Below, piece by piece: positions 21,159 to 31,876 of a stretch of 64,000 bases of DNA (position 1 is its first letter; the number at the start of each line of letters is the position of its first letter). Origin of the DNA: Ascarosepion bandense (taxonomy: Eukaryota; Mollusca; Cephalopoda; Sepiida; Sepiidae); assembly GCA_037127315.1 (NCBI GenBank), contig JBBBDQ010000351.1, forward strand, positions 698,501-762,500. The letters run 5' to 3'. The notes under the pieces are model-generated. The model saw nothing but the letters and a program-made list of their open reading frames with translations, was not told where the DNA came from and made no database searches. Position numbers and translations under genes: made by a program.

Positions 21159-21284
21159 CAGGGTGTCCATAAAGTTTGTGTGCACTTTAAAAAATTCATA
21201 ACTTTATTTGTATTTGTGATTTCTATCAAATACAAATAAAATTTCAAATTTTTTAAAGCGCACACAAACGTTATGGACACCCTG
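21159..21284. mobile_element. Mariner-type MITE, 126 bp
   Basis: The terminal inverted repeats cagggtgtccataaagttt and aacgttatggacaccctg are flanked by TA on each side, the target site of mariner/Tc1 elements. The subterminal parts also pair (tgtgcactttaaaaaatt with its inverse). The interior is short and itself an inverted repeat around tttgtatttgtg. There is no coding region, so it is non-autonomous. Confidence 0.85.
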
Positions 21285-21339
21285 TAAATGAATTAGAGCA
21301 CTCTGGCTATTGGGCGTGTATAATGATAATATACGCGCT

Positions 21340-21515
21340 AAAAAGTCTGCCTTCTTTCACCGAACGCCAATAGCCCAGAGGTAGAATTGCTGACTGACGC
21401 CAATTCGGTTGGGTTTCAATCCTGGGTTAAAAAGCAATCGGAGTCTAACCATACTGATGAGCTGTGATACAGCAAAACAGATCTGTCTGCGGATGACAAT
21501 ATATAACAGCCTTTA
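21340..21515 (+). mobile_element. SINE2 copy
   Basis: Box A-like tagcccagaggtagaattgc and box B-like gggtttcaatcctgg suggest a tRNA-derived head, followed by tgatgagctgtgatacagc and acagatctgtctgc. Minus-strand copies are at 25208, 49131 and 49436. Confidence 0.7.
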
Positions 21516-21569
21516 TTATAAGAGGGAGGATTATTATTAATTTATAAATTAAACTTTATCATAGGTATA

Positions 21570-22062
21570 TCCTTTCTATATGTCTCCTTAGAAATGGGCG
21601 ATCATGGTTCTCCACAACTTCCTATCCCTTATTATCTCTCTCAGTCTCTGTTCTGCCATCCATTTACACAATCTCTTTAACTAGGTTAGTTGCTGTTTCT
21701 ATTTGCCCCTTTTGTCTTTAATATGTCCTGTGAGTATCAGATTCTCTAATCTCCCTTTCCTCATGTATCACAGCGATTTAAATTGTCTGTTTCTGATCTT
21801 AAGCAAATGTATCCTTTTCATTGTCATTTTCCTTAACACTTCTTCATTGCTCAAGTTTCAGCCATAATATTCTCAGTACCCTTCTGTAGAATTGTATCTC
21901 TTTTGTTTCAAGTCCCTTTTTTTTATCTCTAAAAAAATTGTCTGTTATATTGTCCAGCATATATTCACTTTCATATAAGAGGATTGATGTTAATAATGAC
22001 TTATTATCGTACTCTTTTCCTGTTTTTTGTCCTGGGTATGATGGTAAACTGCATCCAGCAGC
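21570..22062 (-). pseudogene. LINE-B C-terminal fragment
   Basis: Read on the plus strand this matches 51480-51890 in order: tgggcgatcatggttctcc, then gtgagtatcagattctc and ttcattgctcaagttt, then cttctgtagaattg. On the minus strand it would encode the RTE-like tail, but frames are broken. The 103-codon open frame at 21844-22155 covers only the upstream part and continues into repeat D. Confidence 0.65.
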
Positions 22063-22079
22063 AAGGCCTCTGATTAGGA

Positions 22080-22462
22080 GGTTGTGAGGAGCATGGAACC
22101 ACCTCTTAATTGCTGTTGTTCTCAGGTCCACTCTGACCCGGAGTGGTAACATCAATTAGGGTCCAAGCTATGAGCAAATATTTAACCCCTAAACTGGGGT
22201 CCAAACCATATGAAAGTATAAAAATAGACTTTTATAGAAACATATACATTTTTGAAGAAACAATATGACCAACAATGCATTTTTGAATACAAAACTGGAA
22301 GATGTGTTCAGTTTTCTAAAATAAAATAAAAAAATTTTCATCAAAATCTGACTAAATCAACCTTCTTACTGCCACTTAACATTAAAAAAAATACCTTAAA
22401 ACCCCACCTTTTTGGCATTAAATAACCCACAGAGGTTGATATACCATGAAACAAAACTCAAA
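22080..22462 (-). repeat. Repeat D, minus copy
   Basis: The reverse complement of this stretch aligns with 29765-30225. Shared phrases include ccacctttttggcattaaat and ctcttaattgctgttgttct here, and their complements there. The class is unknown and there is no coding content. Confidence 0.75.
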
Positions 22463-22689
22463 CTTTTCCTGTTTTGAATGTTATATTTAGCTTCTGGGAG
22501 GCATCTTTTACTATTTCAATGCTATATTACAACAATTTACAAAGAAATATCTCTAATGTAATCAATTGTGACCAGGTATCTCAACTCCAGTTACTTTCTT
22601 ACTAAGATGACGTGGCTTCCCTCTTTTTCTACAGATATTTTCATGGTAACTACTTTGACAAGCTTTAAAGATATTTGAAGAAGAGGGGG

Positions 22690-22800
22690 ATTCATAACTT
22701 TTCTAAAGGTATTTGCACTTAAATGAATATAATGAACCTGACTTGAATTAGAACTCAGCTCTGATTTCCAATTCTAAACTGTTATCTGCTACACCCCCCT
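22690..22800 (-). mobile_element. Degenerate SINE1 5' fragment
   Basis: The sequence aggtatttgcacttaaatga, followed by a region like the family head, resembles the first third of SINE1 in reverse, heavily decayed. Confidence 0.5.
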
Positions 22801-22842
22801 CATGTCCTAGTTTCATTTTTAAGGAATGCTGATACAAAAAGG

Positions 22843-23178
22843 AAGGAATTCAGCTTGAATTCGAACTCGGCTCCCTGATTTGTCGTTGCAGTGGATACCG
22901 ACTCGGAACAGCAAATTGTGGAGCCGAGTTTGAATTCCAGCTGAATTCCTTGCATTCACTTATGCACAAATACTCTTGGGAAAAGTATGAATCCATCTCT
23001 TCTCTTCAATTATGGGTTAAATAATAGGACAGCTTGGGTTCTATAGCCTTGGTTGGCAATCAGTCAACCGCAGAAAGCAATGACAACCTACTATGGGATA
23101 ATCTTCTGCCCGGTCAGTCATGTCTCTTTTGAGACATGATTGCCTAAATCCTGTATCCCGTATGGCACTTAATTGATA
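22843..23178 (+). mobile_element. SINE1 copy with inverted head duplication
   Basis: A SINE1 copy runs from about 22887 to 23178, with gccgagtttgaattccagc as box B region and the hairpin catgtctcttttgagacatg. Immediately before it (22843-22886) is an inverted copy of its own head, from aaggaattcagcttgaattc to gtcgttg, so the two heads face each other as an imperfect palindrome of about 108 bases. Confidence 0.8.
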
Positions 23179-23731
23179 CAAAAATCTACTCCATATTTGG
23201 TGCTGAACATTTTCTGAAAAGAGTTAAGGAATTGGTAAAATATTCTAAAATGTTAATTTCTGTTTATTTTTGATTTCCATATTTTATTTTTTGAGTTACC
23301 TAGGCTCAAGTTTGTACAACCCAAGAGAATTAAGAATAAAAGAAAGACATTGATATTAACTGTTGCTACTTTGTTTATCTTCCTCTTCATATTGTCTCAA
23401 GTCTCATGGCATAATCTTTGTTTGTACTGAATGTAGCTGATCGTTTTTCCTTACCAAGCTCAGTGGATTTGGGTCAAGAAGAAAAATGGATACAACATTA
23501 AAGAAAATTCTCTGTTAAACTTTGGCAATGGCTCCAGCAGACATGAGGAATCCTCTTTTGAGTTACTTCCCCTTGTTGAACATTTGCTCATTAGATTCAA
23601 ACCAAGATAGTCTTGGATACTTAGAATACATTCTTGGATATCTGTTTAATGTACTTTTTCTTTGCACAAATGGTTGTATATATGTTAATCCATACTGATA
23701 TGGGTAAGTATTGGCATGTATCACTATCTCA

Positions 23732-23776
<45 letters not shown>

Positions 23777-23873
23777 TAGAACTTTGTTGAACCCACCTTA
23801 AAAAAAAAAAAAATTTATTTATATTTTTAATGCTAAATCTATATTACCTTTTACACAAAAAGATTAATTTTGG
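23179..23873. other. Intergenic; TA run
   Basis: A TC-TA microsatellite lies at about 23727-23767 and an A run at 23798-23813. No gene was recognised. Confidence 0.45.
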
Positions 23874-24333
23874 TTAACTCTCTAGGGCCATTCATATCAT
23901 ATTAGTGGGGGATCTGTTTATTACTTCATAACAATATAGAACTGATCCCCCACTTTATGACAAGTAGAAGCCTTAATCATATTATATTATTAACCCTCTA
24001 GGGCCATTTGTATCATATTAGTGGGGGATCTGTTTATTACTTCATAACAATATAGAACTGATCCCCCACTTTATGACAAGTAGAAGCCTTAATCATATTA
24101 TATTATTAACCCTCTAGGGCCATTTGTATCATATTTGATACAGTATGAAAACAAGCCTTGAAAGAAATATTTTCCTGAAAAATTTTTTAAGAGAAATATT
24201 TTATAAATTTCAAATGAAAGCAGGACTGACTGCTCAGTCAATGAATACCAAATGTTTCCTTATAGGGAAATACCAAATGTTTCCTTATAGGGAAATACTG
24301 TATCAAATGATATGAATGGCCCTAGAGGGTTAA
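23874..24333. mobile_element. TTAA-bounded modular element (piggyBac-type MITE)
   Basis: The outer ends are ttaactctctagggccatt at 23874 and aatggccctagagggttaa ending at 24333. The TTAA at both ends matches piggyBac target preference. TTAA plus the same left end also recurs at 23990 and 24106. The part at 24106-24333 is a complete 228-bp unit with inverted repeats of about 35-40 bases, extending into gatacagtat/atactgtatc. The two preceding 116-bp modules each consist of a left end plus hairpin H. No transposase is present. Confidence 0.8.
23902..23989. repeat. Hairpin module H (also at 24018-24105)
   Basis: The inverted parts agtgggggatctg and tgatcccccact lie about 40 bases apart, followed by tgacaagtagaagcctta. 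An inverted, diverged copy stands alone at 55740-55850. In each 116-bp module the hairpin lies between the element end and the next TTAA. Confidence 0.75.
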
Positions 24334-24505
24334 TTTTTAGCAAAGCCCTTAAAATATATATAATAATTTGGTTCCTTTCATACTAAGTCGCCTTAAATTT
24401 TAGTTTCTTAAATTTTAAAAATAATTAAAATAAAATTTAACTTGTGAATTGCGAATATCCTTTAGATATTTAAGTAAATTATGTTTGGGAATGTGTGTGT
24501 GTGTG

Positions 24506-24566
<61 letters not shown>

Positions 24567-25174
24567 TTAGTAATGGATTCTTTTGAGATCTGCAGATCTA
24601 CCCTTGAAGTAAATATTTTTAATTCTAAATTTAAAATTTAAGATTTATATTTACATTTGTATGTCCAAATTTGTTCTATAAAATTTGTCCCAGTCATTAT
24701 TTATTTAAACTAAAATCTCTTTGGTTAATTTTTCAATGTTTTTTTCAACATTGATGGTAGCAGTTTTTTTTTTTGTTTCTATGAGAAAAAATTTTTTTTC
24801 TTAGCTTACTTCCCATTCAACCACTCCTTCACTTTTTTCCCTTTCGTTCCCCCTACCACTTCTATCCCTCTGACATGGCTAAATTTTAACTTTTAAACTC
24901 TTGACTCAGGTATGGGGGTGGAGTATGTCTTCTAATATGTGACATAGGTATCTGTCTGCTTTCCCATTTTCACTTCCTTAAATTAAAAAAATTGCTAATC
25001 CCACCCCATTTTATTTTCCTGTGGATAAATGACTCTTTTTGAACTTCTACCGGTATAAAATCTTTTAATACATTTGAATTTGAGTAAATAAAATTTTCAT
25101 TTTACTATTGCTGAAGAAGCAAGGATTTCCTCATAGAAATGGCTATTCAATGGATTTAAATATCAACATTTTTG

Positions 25175-25207
<33 letters not shown>
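24334..25207. other. Intergenic; GT microsatellite
   Basis: A GT run at about 24493-24562 and TA run at 25171-25207 are present. No gene or other repeat was recognised. Confidence 0.5.
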
Positions 25208-25209
<2 letters not shown>

Positions 25210-25335
25210 CATCTGCATACAGGCCTGTTTTGCTGTACCACAGCTCATCAATGTGGCTAGATAAACCATTTGCTTAATTAATGTGACAAAGTCTGTCACT
25301 TAACTGAGCAGAATTGGGCTGCTTCTTGACCATTT
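25208..25335 (-). mobile_element. Degenerate SINE2 3' part
   Basis: The sequence atcatctgcatacaggcctg, then ttgctgtaccacagctcatc, matches the SINE2 tail in reverse; the head is decayed. Confidence 0.55.
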
Positions 25336-26474
25336 TCTTATTTATATAGAGCTTGATGTAATTTAAAATCTTTTTTTGTTTCTATGAGAATGATTTTGGT
25401 GATGGTTAATTGCATTTTATTGCTTTTTGTGGCTTGTTTTTCTGTTGACCTCTATTTAGTATACTGCAGTGTCTGCACGTTGTTAATTGCTTTTTATTGT
25501 GTTGACTTCTTTTTAGCACACTTAAATTAATGTCTATCTATCTTTCCATGTATCCATCTATATATATATGATCAAAATATAGTTTATGGTATGTTATATT
25601 TAAAATAAAAATGAATAAGTGTAAAATATATTTGTAATCTTTTAGTGTAAATATTAAAGTAGGCATTGAGTTCAATACCCAATATAGTGATAGTCTGTTT
25701 TATACTTAAATGCACTCTTCGAGCCATGTGTGTTATGTTTTGGCTTGGCAATTTATATATGCTTGTAAATGGTGCATTATGTGTTTCTCTATTGCGTTAT
25801 TGAATTTGTTATCTATCTCTCACTCTCTACAAATATATATATATATTTTTATACTGTAATGGTTGTTACAATGTTTTTAAATTCATAGTATCACTACACA
25901 AAAAATTTCTCATGTTTCGAAGCCAGCCCATTATGTTTTGGCTTCATCCTCAGGTAATTTTTTTAGAAATAAGAATTATCCAGTTGAAAAGACCGTTTAT
26001 TTGTGTTGGATTTGTTATTTTCAGGTGTAAGAGGGGTTGGTCTGTATTTTGAGTTCTGTTGACCTTTTTACTGGTGTTGAGGTTAAGTGTTTGTTTTTGG
26101 CAGAGTTCATGATAGGTTAATCTATTAATCTTGAAAGGTCTGGTGATAATGGTGTCTTTGGTTTAGGGGTTGGTAGGTGTTGTTATATTTATATAAAGAT
26201 CTTGAATAAGTTCTCACTGTTTTCCAAAAGTAATTGTTTATCAATCTAAAGTGCTTCACTTTTATTAAAACTTTGTCAGAGATTGAGAGAAAACAAATGA
26301 AAAAACAGAAACTCTGGTATTTTCAGTTTTGTTTAGGTCAAAACTCATTGGTCAGTCACATATCACATGCATTAAAACCACAGATAATTCTATATGTATG
26401 TAAGTTCGTTAAGATTATTGTATATCTAAATGGGCATAGTATGGTAATGTTTATTTGTGATTGGTTGTGAGATA

Positions 26475-26514
<40 letters not shown>

Positions 26515-26605
26515 GAAAATTATTATTATTATATATATGTGAAAATTATTGCATATCTAAGTGGGCATTGTATGGCAATGTGTATTTGTGATTGTTTGTA
26601 TAATA
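25336..26605. other. AT-rich intergenic DNA with a hairpin motif
   Basis: This contains TA runs (25838-25849, 26471-26511) and a hairpin at 25905-25955 (gaagcc pairing with ggcttc on the minus strand), discussed as a possible ribozyme-like motif. The 78-codon open frame at 26234-26470 was not recognised. Confidence 0.4.
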
Positions 26606-26790
26606 TACTAGCAGTATAGCCCAGTGTTTCTTGGGTGTAATGAAAGCTTTAAAACTAATCCATGGTTCTGGAGCTCAGACACAGCCTAAAGAATATTTGT
26701 GTGAAGTTTGGTAAGAATCGGATAAAAATTGTGGATTTGTATAAAGGGCATACAGACAGATAAACAGACACACACACACAAACATCTTGC

Positions 26791-26830
<40 letters not shown>

Positions 26831-27131
26831 CGATTTTCTGCACTATTGTAAGAACTACAACCTTGAAACTTCTGAATATTGTTTCTTATGTCTTTGTCTA
26901 TGAGTGTATCAAATTTGATTAAAATTGAACCACTCCTTCTACAACCTGATTTTTTGATTATCAATTTTCAATATTTATTGGGGGGTACCTTGACACAAAA
27001 CCTAGCTAAGAACACTCGCAGATGCTTATAGTACAACTGTGTAAATTTTCAAGAAAATCGGTTCAGCCGTTTCAGAGTCTATAGGTAACGGACACACACA
27101 CACACAAAATTCCATTTATAAATAAGTTTAG

Positions 27132-27137
<6 letters not shown>
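26606..27137 (+). repeat. Repeat E copy 2
   Basis: It begins actagcagtatagcccagtg and ends with gaaaatcggttcagccg, then acggacacacacacac and tccatttataaataagttta, as in the copy at 12182. A TA run at 26796-26826 lies inside. Confidence 0.75.
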
Positions 27138-27169
<32 letters not shown>

Positions 27170-27325
27170 CTTAAAAAAGGATGAGCAAATAGGTAAAATC
27201 CCAAACCCGATCTTATTCATATTCATTTAATTAATATTAAAATTGATCAAGGTGGAGGGCTTGATGTAAATAGTATTATCTATTTAAAGAGCCAAATATA
27301 TAAAGCAAATGAAATCAAACCTTTC
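27138..27325. other. TA run and spacer
   Basis: A TA run at 27136-27167 is followed by AT-rich DNA without recognisable content. Confidence 0.5.
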
Positions 27326-27553
27326 TACATCACCCAGTGTATCTTGTTCTTTTCCTTTCTTTCTACCTTCACAACTGTCTTCACTCCTGTGTTCATATCC
27401 TTCTCTTGCTCTTTCATGCTGCCTGTAGCTGGTTCATCTTTCTTTTCACTTTCCTCCTGCATAAAACTAACTCTCTTGTGTAGCCCCTTGCACATCAGTG
27501 GTGGTACCGCCTTGCCTGGGGTAAAATGATTAAAAAAAAAAGAAAAAAAAAGA
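27326..27553 (+). mobile_element. LINE-A 3' UTR fragment
   Basis: The tail tgtgtagccccttgcacatc, then tggtaccgccttgcctgggg and an A-rich end, matches the 3' ends at 34320-34415 and 39790-39863. Upstream is the pyrimidine-rich part of the UTR. No ORF2 sequence remains, consistent with extreme 5' truncation. Confidence 0.65.
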
Positions 27554-27764
27554 AGATCCACGCAGGCTAGAGTAGTGTAGCCTATATGGGCGAGCAAATT
27601 GCTCACGATGCAGATTCTCCGAGCACCGACGCTGAAATGACAAGGCACATGCATCAGTAAGTCAGATCAAGGCTGACAGCATGCCCAATATGCAAATTCT
27701 CTGGCTTGGTGAGAACATATAAAAAAGAGAGTTCTTGTTGATTCGACAGATCGGTTTTCGTCTA

Positions 27765-28145
27765 CACTACCGGCCATAATTAGGCCACCCCATTTTTTTT
27801 TCAAAGAAATGATGTATTCATACTATTTTTAGTATTTATTGCCAAGTGGATAATTGTAAATAAAAATAGAATGGTTATTTTGTTATTATTCATTTGGAAA
27901 ATTTTACAAGGCAAATAGCGACAATTTACTCATCGCACCCTGTAGATTTTATATATATATACACTATCGGCCATAATTATTAGGCAACTCCAGTGTTTTA
28001 AAAAATGATGTATTTCATACTATTTTTTAGTATTTATTGCCAAGTGGATAATTGTACATGAAAATAGAATAGTTCTTTTGTTATTTCTTTGCAAAATGTT
28101 ACAAAGCAAATAGCGACAATTTACCCATCGCACCCTGTAGATTTG

Positions 28146-28192
<47 letters not shown>

Positions 28193-28582
28193 CTACTGGC
28201 TTTAATTATTAGACCACCCCATTTTTTTCAAAGAAATGATGTATTTCATACTATTTTTTAGTATTTATTGCCAAATGGATAATTCTAAATGAAAATGGAA
28301 TAGTTCTTTTTTTATTATTACTTTGTAAAATTTTACAAAGCAGCCAGAAAGCCATTGCCTTGGCCAGCCAATAATAATAAGAGACTAGTATGGGGAAGAG
28401 AGCACAAAAACTGGACATCAGAACAGTTCATTTGATGGACATGTTATTGTGCAGTATTAACAAAAGAACCATTCTATTTTTATTTAGAATTATCCACTTG
28501 ACAATCAATACTAAAAATACTATGAAGTTCATCATTTTTTTTTAAAACTGGGGTGGCCTAATAATTATGGCTGGTAGTGTAC
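27765..28582. mobile_element. Tandem array of Tc1-type left ends plus one right end
   Basis: Left-end sequence starts actaccggccataatta at about 27766, actatcggccataattatta at about 27963, and ctactggctttaattatta at about 28193. Each start is followed by the same subterminal block (atgatgtatt, then tagtatttattgccaa, then tggataatt). The single matching right end is at 28453-28582, ending ttatggctggtagtgta. The first two units end with the same tcgcaccctgtagattt and a TA run. Only the third unit has interior sequence. No transposase was identified. Confidence 0.75.
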
Positions 28583-28973
28583 TTTAAGCATAATTCTCGC
28601 ATGGTGTACCAAACCAAAATTCGTTACAAGGATGTTTCCTGTGTTCATACTACTGACTTACATCTTTTCTGCTACAGAGATTTATATATATGAAATAAAT
28701 TTTTCAAAATAAAATTTAATATGGTGATTTGATATTGGAAACTAAAAGAAAAAAGTCATGCCGAGAAAAAAAAAGCATGTATATTTTTTCAAAAAGTGAA
28801 TACTTCAGATATAAATTAAAATTTATGATAATATCATTTAAGTATAGAATTCAATTAAAGTATATGCATAAAATATCTTCAGCTTTGTGTTTGATGAAAG
28901 CTCTCAAACATTATCTTATTTTCATGAACTGCAGGCATGGGAATATTTTTCAAAGAATTTTTCAAGTCTATAT

Positions 28974-29479
28974 CTTCCATGCTTGTGTTGTTTCCAGTTC
29001 AAAAGCAGTCACAATGTTTCATTCTTAAACACAATGTCTTCCATGCTTGTGTTGTTTCCAGTTCAAAAGCAGTCACAATGTTTCATTCTTAAACACAATG
29101 TCTTCCATGCTTGTGTTTCCAGTTCAAAAGCAGTCACAATGTTTCATTCTTAAACACAATGTCTTCCATGCTTGTGTTGTTTCCAGTTCAAAAGCAGTCA
29201 CAATGTTTCATTCTTAAACACAATGTCTTCCATGCTTGTGTTGTTTCCAGTTCAACAGCAGTCATAATGTTTCATTCTTAAACACAATGTCTTCCATGCT
29301 TGTGTTGTTTCCAGTTCAACAGCAGTCACAATGTTTCATTCTTAAACACAATGTCTTCCATGCTTGTGTTGTTTCCAGTTCAACAGCAGTCACAATGTTT
29401 CATTCTTAAACACAATGTCTTCCATGCTTGTGTTGTTTCCAGTTCAACAGCAGTCACAATGTTTCATTCTTAAACAAGT
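28974..29479 (+). repeat. 64-bp tandem repeat, about 7.9 copies
   Basis: Units start with cttccatgcttgtg at 28974, 29038, 29102, 29163, 29227, 29291, 29355 and 29419. One unit is 61 bases because it lacks ttg. Later units share a variant (aacagcagtc for aaaagcagtc), showing expansion order. Open frames through it are not called as genes. Confidence 0.95.
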
Positions 29480-29764
29480 GTCTATACTTAATATTTGCAA
29501 TTGAAATTATGATAAAAAGATAAAAATTATATTGTGTTTTATAACAATGATCAGAGAAAAAGCCACTATAAAGTCGGATACCTTTAATGTATCTGCCTAA
29601 TATGTGGGTGTGTCTTTTTGTGGCTGTGTATTTTTTAATTCAGATGTTTTTCTTTGTCAATGCACTTAGTGAAATAGTGTACATCATACAGTGAATATTT
29701 TTTTTCCTCAAAATTCAGTTAATAACTACAAGTTTAAGAATTTATTGACTCACACTTGTTTTAG
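29480..29764. other. Intergenic, nothing recognised
   Basis: AT-rich DNA without recognisable features. Confidence 0.4.
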
Positions 29765-30225
29765 TTTGGTTTGAATTTTGTTTAATGGCATATCAACACC
29801 ACTGTGGGTCATTTAATGCCAAAAAGGTGGGGTTTTAAGATATTTCTTTTTAATGTTCAGTTATAGTGAGAAGGTTGATTTAGTTAGATTTTAATGAAAA
29901 TTTTTTGTTTTTATTCTTTTTTATTTTAGAAAAATGAAAATATCTTCTAGTTCTGTATTCAAAAATGTTTTGCTGAGAATATTTTTTTCTTCAAAAATGT
30001 GTTATGGTAATAATTTTTTCTTCAAAAATGTAATGTTGGTCATATTTTTTCTTAAAAAATGTATATATTTCTATAAAAGTCTATTTTTATACTTTTATAG
30101 TGTTTTGACCCCAGTTTAGGGGCTTACTATTTGCCCATAGCTGGGACCCTAGCAGGTGCTACCACTCCAGGTCAGGGTGGACCTGAGAACAACAGCAATT
30201 AAGAGGTGTTTCCATGCTATAAAAA
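29765..30225 (+). repeat. Repeat D, plus copy
   Basis: It contains tgccaaaaaggtggggtttt and tgagaacaacagcaattaag, the complements of parts of 22080-22462. A tandem segment around ttttttcttcaaaaatg is expanded here. Confidence 0.75.
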
Positions 30226-30599
30226 TCTATTTTTTGATTAATTGAATTGAAACATTTCATCATATCTTATTCAATAAGTTGTAGAGGATGCATGATGAAT
30301 AAATTCAAGTATTAAAATAATGCTTGTCTGAAATTTGGAGTTGGTTTGAAAAATTAGCAACTGTTCCAATTTTTTTTTCAATACTCTCCACCAGTTACCA
30401 TATGAGAAATCTCAGTAGAATGCTGCTGAGTCATTTTCGTATTTTAATTGCTACTGAATTATGCCACTTTATGAAATAGGCTCCTGCAGGTGTGCTTCCT
30501 TGAATGCTAAAATCTTAACCTCTCCCAGTTAAGGATCAGTTTTTTAGCTATTATCATGATATTCACTTCATATGATATGTTTTATTCATATTATGCATA
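30226..30599. other. Intergenic, nothing recognised
   Basis: No coding region or repeat end was recognised. Confidence 0.4.
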
Positions 30600-31700
30600 T
30601 ATTTTTTTTTAACAATTTACCCCAAGTAAGGTAGTACTGTCACTGGTGTGCAAGAGGGTTACAAGATAGAAGGGTGAAAAGAAAAAGGAACAAGATACAG
30701 TGGGTGTCAGAGAAAGGATAAGAGAAATAGGGGAATAAAGGGAGTAAAAGGTAACAATTGACATTGAACTTAAACTCTTGGGGAGTGTAACTATCAGGGA
30801 AGCAAGTGTACAGAAAGGATTTCCAAAGGCAGGAAGTGCAAGAAAAGAAACTGATAAAGTAGAAGAGTGGTTGCATTTGCCTGTTTTCATTGCATAAGTG
30901 TGGGACCTAGTTGCCAGGCTAGTAGCACGAGTAAATTCATGTAGAGTGGGTACCAGGGAGATAAGCTGTGAAAATATTTGTAAAAAAGAAGCCACATCCC
31001 AATGGTGAGAAATTGGCTGAAGCTGCCAAATCAAGATTGATTACATTGCAGATCATCCTTTGGGATTTGTTGTGCACCCTGAAATAAATATCAAAAGTTT
31101 CTGACCAGATATGGTAAATATGGCAACAATATTCAATGTATGAACAAATAGTAGGTTTGTATGAGCTGTTGTGAAGTAGTTTTTGCACTGAAGTTTATAA
31201 TCATGCTATATCAGTTGCTAATTGACTTAACGTACCCAAAATGTTAGGAACTTGGTAATCTTCCACTGAAAGCTGACTCCTTAGTATTTGGCTAACTGCC
31301 GACTAATATCAACTGCCTTAGTCCAACGATGTCCAAACTGGAACTAACTAGTAGTTCTACAATAGAACTCTAAAGAACTCTCAAGAACTTCTCCTGTTAA
31401 CTCTTATTAATGAGAGGGAGAGTCCATTATCTGAGGAATAGGTGTGTTTTTCCATAACAATATGTGCAAGATGGATTCTGATGAGAAAAACTTTTGACTC
31501 GACACAATGGTCTGACCTTCTTAGCAGTAGCTGTAGCTATTGATTTGATGAAATTATTCAACTTGAGGTTGGCTGTGAGAGTGAGGCTGAATAGGCGCAG
31601 TGTAATACTTTCGAAGAGACTAGCATCGCCCCTAATATAACCTTCTAATTTATGTGGTTTCATTCCTAACTTTCTGTTTGAAGCAATGTGGGATGTCATG
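30600..31700 (-). pseudogene. LINE-A fragment with an internal insertion
   Basis: The minus strand gives, from 31699 downwards, a degraded thumb-side RT block (GDASLFESITLRLFSLTL, with SIATATAKKVRPLCRVKS). About 230 bases of unrelated DNA follow (about 31195-31425). The continuation (31188 to about 30940) has CSYIEYCCHI, and then the C-terminus (30640-30950) has HEFTRATSLATRSHTYAMK. The 3' end has the family phrase gtagtactgtcactggtgtg and a T run at 30602-30610. Compared with 38855, the two RT blocks should be adjacent. Confidence 0.75.
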
Positions 31701-31739
31701 TATTGACTATATCATTATCTTCTCTTACTTTGTATCAGA

Positions 31740-31823
31740 AAATTCAGCAGACATGAAGGAGACTACCACCACCTTTAAATTTGTTGTTTTTCATTTTTTT
31801 TACACCCTAAACTTTCTAATTGA

Positions 31824-31876
<53 letters not shown>

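Noticed and set aside
28974..29479. Possible CRISPR-like array
   Set aside because: The whole 64-bp unit is repeated without variable spacers and the context is eukaryotic.
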